NCBI GenBank assembly: GCA_040387195.1
Contig: JAZKEF010000019.1
Location: 1 to 64,000, forward strand
DNA from: UKL13-3 sp040387195
GTDB lineage: Bacteria > Bacteroidota > Bacteroidia > UKL13-3
Direction of reading: 5' to 3'
DNA: 64,000 nt
The notes under the pieces are model-generated. The model searched no databases, was not told where the DNA came from, and saw only the letters and a list, made by a program, of their open reading frames with translations. Position numbers and translations under genes: made by a program. Below are positions 55,152-61,122 of this stretch, one piece after another. Position 1 is the first letter of the stretch, and each line of letters opens with the position of its first letter.

Positions 55152-56237
55152 CTACTTGCTAATCAAGACTTTTTGATTCAAACAGTTTTCGCCCTTACCA
55201 TTCAAGATCCGGAGATTGTAAAGTCCGGTTTCTACTCCCAGGGTGTTTATACTGATCTTTCCTGTATTGAATGTTGAATATTGTATTTCGTTCCCTTTTC
55301 CATCAATTAACTGTAGCGTATAGTTTCCTTCTTCCAGGTTAACATGAATGATATTGTCAACCGGAGGATTGGGAAATGCCCTGGCGTTTTGTTTAACCAA
55401 TGCCGGAACGGTTACCTTTTCTGAACGGTCATATTCACAAAGATTCACCACATTTATTCCTGAGCAGATCCAATCAGCTAATGCTCTATAGCGTGAAGAT
55501 GAAAAGAGTGAATCACTGCCTTCAACCACAAAACTATATCCTATACCGGTGGGCAATGATGCAATAAAGCGGTATTCTATGGTCGCCATTCCGGTAATCG
55601 TATCAATGGTAACCGGGATTACACTGTCAGCGTATACGGTACCGTTTTTATCTCTGATCTTTACGGACATAATTGTTGTTGCCGGTTGGCAACTTACCTG
55701 ATCAATCTTCAACTGAATATCTGTATTAAATGTTGGTTTTGACAATTCTTCAACGAAGTGTAACCCATATTTCACCCATGCTATGGCACGAGCTGTGTAT
55801 ATGGAAGGTCCGATATCCCAGGAACTTCTTTCCGCAATGGCAATAAATTCAGTATACTCTTCACTGTTCATCTCCCTGTCACCATCGAGCCTAACCGCAA
55901 GGAGGATTGAAAACACACGTATGTAAAAATATTCATAATCAGTTTCAGGAAGCATCGTTTTCAGTATGGTGAGTGCCAATACATCTTCTCCCATTGTCAC
56001 AGCATTTTCCATATCAATAAGCTTACTCATAAAAACATCGTCAACTCGTCCCAAACTTTTAGCTTCCAATTCTTTGTCACGTCTTTCCTGCCAGGTGAAT
56101 GGATCCTCTTCCGTTGACACTGCCGTTAAAGTGGTTGAGCCTGAATAAAAATGGTTGGGGCTGGTGGATTCGGGCTTTGCCTGGGTGATTACAAACTGCA
56201 TACATGCAATCAGTAAAAGTGTAATTTTTCTTTTCAT
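55152..56237 (-). CDS. T9SS type-A secreted protein related to the C-terminal part of the 61.1-kb protein
   Basis: A 361-residue protein with a signal peptide (about 1-20, ending TQA). The middle (about 75-290) includes GEDVLALTILKTMLPETD, WDIGPSIYTARAIAWV, GLHFVEE and LADWICSGINVVNLCE. The C-terminal type-A sorting domain includes AFPNPPVDNIIHVNL and ETGLYNLRILNGKGE. The middle region is clearly homologous to residues about 640-850 of the protein encoded at 61123-64000. It lacks that protein's beta-helix. Its sorting domain differs from those of its three neighbours. Secreted or surface location expected; function unknown. Confidence 0.75.
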   Translation of the reverse strand: MKRKITLLLIACMQFVITQAKPESTSPNHFYSGSTTLTAVSTEEDPFTWQERRDKELEAKSLGRVDDVFMSKLIDMENAVTMGEDVLALTILKTMLPETDYEYFYIRVFSILLAVRLDGDREMNSEEYTEFIAIAERSSWDIGPSIYTARAIAWVKYGLHFVEELSKPTFNTDIQLKIDQVSCQPATTIMSVKIRDKNGTVYADSVIPVTIDTITGMATIEYRFIASLPTGIGYSFVVEGSDSLFSSSRYRALADWICSGINVVNLCEYDRSEKVTVPALVKQNARAFPNPPVDNIIHVNLEEGNYTLQLIDGKGNEIQYSTFNTGKISINTLGVETGLYNLRILNGKGENCLNQKVLISK

Positions 56238-56321
56238 AGCAGGGTTTATTTGTTACCCTCTAAGGTACAACAAAAAACAGAACCAATCAATTAATTCTTC
56301 CTGAACACAAATGCAAACAAA

Positions 56322-56352
56322 AAGAGATTGCCCTTCTGAGGCAACCTCTCTT
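56322..56352 (-). terminator. Terminator between two T9SS genes
   Basis: AAGAGA-TTGCC pairs with GGCAA-(CC)-TCTCTT, with a two-base bulge and 7-base loop, followed on the minus strand by TTTTTGTTTG. It lies about 108 bp downstream of the 56460 gene and upstream of the 55152 gene. Confidence 0.65.
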
Positions 56353-56394
56353 ATAAATGATAATCGTATAGAATCTCTTTACTTAAGTGAGTTC

Positions 56395-56462
56395 TCGATA
56401 AACTCGAACTGACACCGGTTATTGATAAAGAGGCCTCGATAAAGCCGAGCTGACACCGGTTA
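56395..56462. repeat. Direct repeat CTCGATAA...CTGACACCGGTTA, two copies
   Basis: Copies at 56395-56421 and 56435-56462; the second includes the stop codon of the 56460 gene. A partial third copy (GAGCTACAACACCGGTTA) ends at the stop of the 58123 gene. The repeat therefore borders the shared 3' cassette. Confidence 0.55.
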
Positions 56463-56657
56463 ATGCACCACACTCACTTTAACCGTGGCTACAACTTCCT
56501 GCTGCGGACCAAGAATTCTGAGGATATACAAACCCTGTGGCAAAGCAGATACACTCATCGTTTCGGGAGTATTGGTTTCTTTGAGTACCAGGTTGCCGGT
56601 GGTGTTATACAACTCAATGGAGGAATAGGGTTGTTTGCTTTGAATGGTTAAGGTTGT
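56460..56657 (-). repeat. Shared 198-bp T9SS sorting-signal cassette, copy 1
   Basis: Same sequence as 58123-58320 and 59623-59820; I see no difference by eye, including silent positions. It encodes the C-terminal ~65 residues of the type-A domain. Sequence upstream in this gene is unrelated at DNA level. Confidence 0.85.
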
Positions 56658-58046
56658 GTTTGTTGGATTGGGGTAAATAAGAACACCCATGTTTTGTGGA
56701 AAAGGTGCAGGTTCAATTCCATCTCGCAACTCACAACCCGGAATGAGACAACCATTTATATCAACACGGATTAACCAAGCATCCATAGATCCATATTTGG
56801 GTATGGTATCATGCTTACTACCGGTCAGGAAAAAACCACCCTTACAGGCAAAAACATTATAAAGATAATTGCTGGCTCCTGTAATAAAATATCTTGTCCA
56901 AACTTCTCCCCCGGAAGAGTTTAATTTCATCAAAAATGGAATACTTTGTTTTAACTGCTCATTTATAAACAATGTATCTTTATATCCCAACACATATAGA
57001 TGTCCCTTTTCCTCAATAATATCTATAAATAATGCTCTCCGTTTTAAAGAATCTAAGTAATTCATTTTATTAAAGTACTTACGTTCCCAAATGAGATCCC
57101 CGTTTTCTTTAATTTTTCTCAGATAAGGATTATTTTCAATAAATCCGGCTAGGACGTAATTGCCATCTTCAGTTATAGTGGCATCCCTAAAATTAGTTTC
57201 ATTATTTACTTTATGTTTAAACCAAATGGTATCATATAACTCATATCCTGGCCCCGTTAATAATTTTTGCCATAAGAGATTTCCGATGCTATCAATTTTA
57301 GCATACCACAATCTCTCCGGATGTCCAACCCAAATCAATTCGGAATTAGCATTGGGAACATACACCCCATTATGAAACTCCTTGCCTGCCAAAAGGAATC
57401 CCCTATCAGGTGTTTCAATTATTTTGCTTACGAGCATATGTAATTGTGGATATTCTTTAACACGGATTACATTTCCAAGTGAGTCGCTCCAAAACAGATA
57501 AATGGAATCCTGATACTTTCCGTTATACAAGGCATAATTCAAGAATGTGCCATTGAAAGCCAAAGTTGGATGACTGAATGATGGTTTACTATTAGGAATA
57601 TAATGATACTTAATATTAAAGGTTCGAAGAGTATCGGCTGTATTCACATCTACGTATATTCCTTTGGCATACTTCCCCTTTCCATTTAATGCCGAATCCA
57701 AATTATTATATGAGGCAATCATAAAATACTCGTTTCCTTTTTTAATTATTGGCTGGGCATAAATAAATTCCTGATCTTCATATGAAAAAACATGTCCGTT
57801 TTTTTTATTCCCTTTATTATCCAATAGATTGAAATAAAGCCTCCGGTTAAAGGTGGAGTCTGCTGCAAATAAATCTTCTGTTTGGCAGGTGAGTAAAGTA
57901 AATGAATCTTGTACTTCTGCCTCCTGTAGTATTATTTCCCATCCCCCATAATCGTCATACATACGGTCAAATTGAATATTCTGTGCCCTTACATAATTTG
58001 TAAAGGCACAGAATACTGTTAATATGAAAGTGTTTAATTTACACAT
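56460..58046 (-). CDS. T9SS type-A secreted protein with propeller-like body
   Basis: A 528-residue protein with a signal peptide (about 1-21, ending VRAQ). The beta-rich body of repeated strand-turn units (for example GRGFLLAGKEFHNGVY-like blocks, DGNYVLAGFIENNPYL, KGGFFLTGSKHDTIP) suggests a beta-propeller. The type-A sorting domain is NPTNTTLTIQSKQPYSSIEL to VVATVKVSVVH. The last 198 bp are identical, as far as I can read, to the ends of the next two genes, while the rest is not. Surface or secreted protein of unknown function. Confidence 0.78.
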   Translation of the reverse strand: MCKLNTFILTVFCAFTNYVRAQNIQFDRMYDDYGGWEIILQEAEVQDSFTLLTCQTEDLFAADSTFNRRLYFNLLDNKGNKKNGHVFSYEDQEFIYAQPIIKKGNEYFMIASYNNLDSALNGKGKYAKGIYVDVNTADTLRTFNIKYHYIPNSKPSFSHPTLAFNGTFLNYALYNGKYQDSIYLFWSDSLGNVIRVKEYPQLHMLVSKIIETPDRGFLLAGKEFHNGVYVPNANSELIWVGHPERLWYAKIDSIGNLLWQKLLTGPGYELYDTIWFKHKVNNETNFRDATITEDGNYVLAGFIENNPYLRKIKENGDLIWERKYFNKMNYLDSLKRRALFIDIIEEKGHLYVLGYKDTLFINEQLKQSIPFLMKLNSSGGEVWTRYFITGASNYLYNVFACKGGFFLTGSKHDTIPKYGSMDAWLIRVDINGCLIPGCELRDGIEPAPFPQNMGVLIYPNPTNTTLTIQSKQPYSSIELYNTTGNLVLKETNTPETMSVSALPQGLYILRILGPQQEVVATVKVSVVH

Positions 58047-58122
58047 GTGGATTCACTACTCTTGCAAGTTAATTAATTATAGATAGAACTTTCAGCGGTG
58101 AACCTGAGAGCTACAACACCGG

Positions 58123-58320
58123 TTAATGCACCACACTCACTTTAACCGTGGCTACAACTTCCTGCTGCGGACCAAGAATTCTGAGGATATACAAACCCTG
58201 TGGCAAAGCAGATACACTCATCGTTTCGGGAGTATTGGTTTCTTTGAGTACCAGGTTGCCGGTGGTGTTATACAACTCAATGGAGGAATAGGGTTGTTTG
58301 CTTTGAATGGTTAAGGTTGT
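58123..58320 (-). repeat. Shared T9SS sorting-signal cassette, copy 2
   Basis: Identity with copy 3 continues upstream to about 58597 (about 475 bp in all, a few mismatches); identity with copy 1 stops at 58320. Confidence 0.85.
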
Positions 58321-59565
58321 ATTTGTTGGATTAGGATAAACAACGATCTGCCGTGAAGCAGATGGATCAGGATCCTTTACTCCTGTATGAATATAGTTTC
58401 CATCTTTATCCATTTTTACAAGGTACATTTCATTGTATCCCGGTTCATACCCCAACGATTGCGTGTGCAGGTCACTTATGCCTGCGGCAATATACCCTCC
58501 TCCGGGCAACTCCTCCACACTTAACAAACCCCAACCCCGTATGCTTTTCACCCACTCAACGGTAAAATTGCTATCTATCTTTACGAGTTGGGTGGAAATA
58601 ATAATATACCCGTCATCCTGCGTTGGGCTCATGCATGCAATATTGTAGATGGTATCACTGAAGTATACAATTTTTTGAATATTCCCTTCAAAATCCATCT
58701 TTAGAACACAATCTCTAGACAAATGACTCTTTGTTCGTTTATAAACAGCGGCACAATCAATTAGTTGCTGGTCTTCATTCAACATCATTGAATATAGCCC
58801 TAGGTGGTAAATAGTATCATTCAATATGCTGTATACCTGCGTCACATTAAAATTAGTGTCTAAGTGACACATAAAATTGGTATCAATGGATAATGTTCCT
58901 GCTGAAACAACCGCAGCATGTGTTGTATCATTTAATTGGATAAAGTTAATAAGGGAACCCACTGAATAATTAGCTTTGGAAATTCTTGGATGGTACAGTT
59001 CTTTCCATTTTTTCATACTCAAGTCAGAATCAATTTCAACCAAGAGTGGTTTAGCTTTACCCGTTCCTATATTATCGGTGTATCCATAAATAAAATAGGA
59101 ATCAGATTTAGTTTTGTTTTTAATAAGACCATTTGGTGCAGAGATCGGACCTCCCTGAATTAACTTTTCCTTTATTAGTTGCCCATTCTTATTGTATTTA
59201 CCTACCCGGATATTGCCCATAGAACCTGGTAATCCGGCTGCGGTATACCCTACTATCATGATATTGCCGCTATCCATTTCTACTGCATATTTGTCCGGGT
59301 CTCCATCTGCAGCATATCCGGTATCATTAACCCAAAGAACATTACCACAGGAATCTGTTTTTACCAATACAAGATCTGATTCTTTTAACCCAAAATAAAA
59401 GGTATCCTTCCAGGCGGCACTGTAACTCAGGTATCCTCCATCCGAAAGCAAGAGTGCCTTGTTTTTGGGTGCGGGGTAATAGGGAAAATAATGCTCAAAT
59501 GTACATTGGCCCAAAGCACAGTATGTTAAACACAATTGAAATATGATGAACAGGATTTTTTTCAT
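58123..59565 (-). CDS. T9SS type-A secreted protein, paralog A
   Basis: A 480-residue protein with a signal peptide (about 1-19, ending CALGQ) and a beta-propeller-like body (SDGGYLSYSAAWKDTFYFG, SGNIMIVGYTAAG, PTQDDGYIIISTQL, LPGGGYIAAGISD). The C-terminal type-A sorting domain is identical to those of both neighbours. It is a tandem paralog of the 59623 gene: residues about 1-145 and 300-480 are nearly identical, while about 145-300 is strongly diverged. A conserved hairpin precedes the start codon. Function unknown. Confidence 0.8.
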   Translation of the reverse strand: MKKILFIIFQLCLTYCALGQCTFEHYFPYYPAPKNKALLLSDGGYLSYSAAWKDTFYFGLKESDLVLVKTDSCGNVLWVNDTGYAADGDPDKYAVEMDSGNIMIVGYTAAGLPGSMGNIRVGKYNKNGQLIKEKLIQGGPISAPNGLIKNKTKSDSYFIYGYTDNIGTGKAKPLLVEIDSDLSMKKWKELYHPRISKANYSVGSLINFIQLNDTTHAAVVSAGTLSIDTNFMCHLDTNFNVTQVYSILNDTIYHLGLYSMMLNEDQQLIDCAAVYKRTKSHLSRDCVLKMDFEGNIQKIVYFSDTIYNIACMSPTQDDGYIIISTQLVKIDSNFTVEWVKSIRGWGLLSVEELPGGGYIAAGISDLHTQSLGYEPGYNEMYLVKMDKDGNYIHTGVKDPDPSASRQIVVYPNPTNTTLTIQSKQPYSSIELYNTTGNLVLKETNTPETMSVSALPQGLYILRILGPQQEVVATVKVSVVH

Positions 59566-59576
59566 GGTAACTATAA

Positions 59577-59606
59577 ATACCGATTGGGCATATACCCAAC
59601 CGGCAT
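59577..59606 (-). promoter_or_regulatory. Conserved 12-bp hairpin between T9SS paralogs, copy A
   Basis: ATACCGATTGGG / CCCAACCGGCAT around CATATA, with G-U pairs. Same position (about 12 bp upstream of the start codon) and structure as 61080-61109; differing bases keep the pairing. It could terminate the upstream gene or act in the leader of the downstream one. Confidence 0.5.
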
Positions 59607-59622
59607 TGTCTTTTGGTTAAGA

Positions 59623-59820
59623 TTAATGCACCACACTCACTTTAACCGTGGCTACAACTTCCTGCTGCGGACCAAGAATTCTGAGGATATACAAACCCTG
59701 TGGCAAAGCAGATACACTCATCGTTTCGGGAGTATTGGTTTCTTTGAGTACCAGGTTGCCGGTGGTGTTATACAACTCAATGGAGGAATAGGGTTGTTTG
59801 CTTTGAATGGTTAAGGTTGT
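59623..59820 (-). repeat. Shared T9SS sorting-signal cassette, copy 3
   Basis: Third copy of the 198-bp sequence, again the last part of a T9SS type-A gene. Confidence 0.85.
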
Positions 59821-61068
59821 ATTTGTTGGATTAGGATAAACAACGATCTGCCGTGAAGCAGATGGATCAGGATCCTTTACTCCTGTATGAATATAGTTTC
59901 CATCTTTATCCATTTTTACAAGGTACATTTCATTGTATCCCGGTTCATACCCCAACGATTGCGTGTGCAGGTCACTTATGCCTGCGGCAATATACCCTCC
60001 TCCGGGCAACTCCTCCACACTTAACAAACCCCAACCCCGTATACTTTTCACCCACTCAACAGTAAAATTGCTATCTATCTTTACGAGTTGGGTGGAACTG
60101 ATGATATAACCACCATCCTGCGTGGGACTCATGCATGCAATATTGTAGATGGTATCACTGAAGTATACGATGTTTTGAATATTGCCTTCCAAATCCATTT
60201 TGAAAACACATTCCTTGGGTGAATCCATCTTAGAGGGTTTATATGTACCATAACAATCAAAATGGCTTTTATTCTTACTTAAAATCATATCGCTAAAACC
60301 GAAATTATAGATTGTATCCTTATGGGGTATAATAGACTTCTTTACTGAAAATGCAGAATCTAATTCCACCAGATATGCTTTACCATCATTCATTGTTCCC
60401 AAACTTGCCATACAATAAATGGTATTACTATCGGCTATGTTTACGAAACTCAAGCCACCTGATGTTATAGAGTCTTTATTCGTTAGTTCGCTGTATTGGA
60501 ATTCTTTTCCCCTTTTAATATTTAAATTCCCATCCAATTCAAACAACAATGGTTTTGAGATTTCAGTTCCGACATTATGTGTCCATCCAGAAACTAAATA
60601 TGAATTAACCTTAAACGTGCTTTTTACAACACCATTTGATATGGAAATGGGGCTTCCTGGTAATAGTTTTTCTTTCACCAATTTCCCCTTCGCATTGTAT
60701 TTTCCTACCCGGATATTACCCATTGACCCTGGTAATCCGGCAGCAGTATATCCTACTATCATGATATTGCCACTGTCCATTTCTACAGCATACTTATCCG
60801 GGTCTCCATCTGCAACATAACCGGTATCATTTATCCAAACCACATTACCACAGGAATCTGTTTTTACCAATACCATATCTGATTCTTTTAACCCAAAATA
60901 AAAGGTATCCTTCCAGGCGGCACTGTAACTCAGGTATCCTCCATCCGAAAGCAAGAGTGCCTTGTTTTTGGGTGCGGGGTAATAGGGAAAATAATGCTCA
61001 AACGTGCATTGGGCCAATGCACAGTATGTTAAACACAATTGAAATATGATGAACAGGAATTTTTTCAT
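59623..61068 (-). CDS. T9SS type-A secreted protein, paralog B
   Basis: A 481-residue tandem paralog of the 58123 gene with the same signal peptide form (ending CALAQ), the same propeller-like body and the same sorting domain. Differences concentrate in a central block (about 145-300: LLPGSPISISNGVVKSTFKV onwards), while both flanks are almost unchanged at DNA level. The corresponding 3' ends are exactly 1500 bp apart. This pattern suggests recent duplication or gene conversion with a variable middle. Function unknown. Confidence 0.8.
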   Translation of the reverse strand: MKKFLFIIFQLCLTYCALAQCTFEHYFPYYPAPKNKALLLSDGGYLSYSAAWKDTFYFGLKESDMVLVKTDSCGNVVWINDTGYVADGDPDKYAVEMDSGNIMIVGYTAAGLPGSMGNIRVGKYNAKGKLVKEKLLPGSPISISNGVVKSTFKVNSYLVSGWTHNVGTEISKPLLFELDGNLNIKRGKEFQYSELTNKDSITSGGLSFVNIADSNTIYCMASLGTMNDGKAYLVELDSAFSVKKSIIPHKDTIYNFGFSDMILSKNKSHFDCYGTYKPSKMDSPKECVFKMDLEGNIQNIVYFSDTIYNIACMSPTQDGGYIISSTQLVKIDSNFTVEWVKSIRGWGLLSVEELPGGGYIAAGISDLHTQSLGYEPGYNEMYLVKMDKDGNYIHTGVKDPDPSASRQIVVYPNPTNTTLTIQSKQPYSSIELYNTTGNLVLKETNTPETMSVSALPQGLYILRILGPQQEVVATVKVSVVH

Positions 61069-61079
61069 AATAACTATAA

Positions 61080-61109
61080 ATACCGATTGGGTATATACCC
61101 AACCGGTAT
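61080..61109 (-). promoter_or_regulatory. Conserved hairpin between T9SS genes, copy B
   Basis: ATACCGATTGGG / CCCAACCGGTAT around TATATA, 12 bp upstream of the 59623 gene start on the minus strand. See copy A. Confidence 0.5.
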
Positions 61110-61122
61110 CGTCTTTTGATGA

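Noticed and set aside
59536..59814. Recurring 62-92 residue plus-strand ORFs at 56463, 58126 and 59536
   Set aside because: They are antisense readings of the duplicated sorting-signal cassette, not separate genes.
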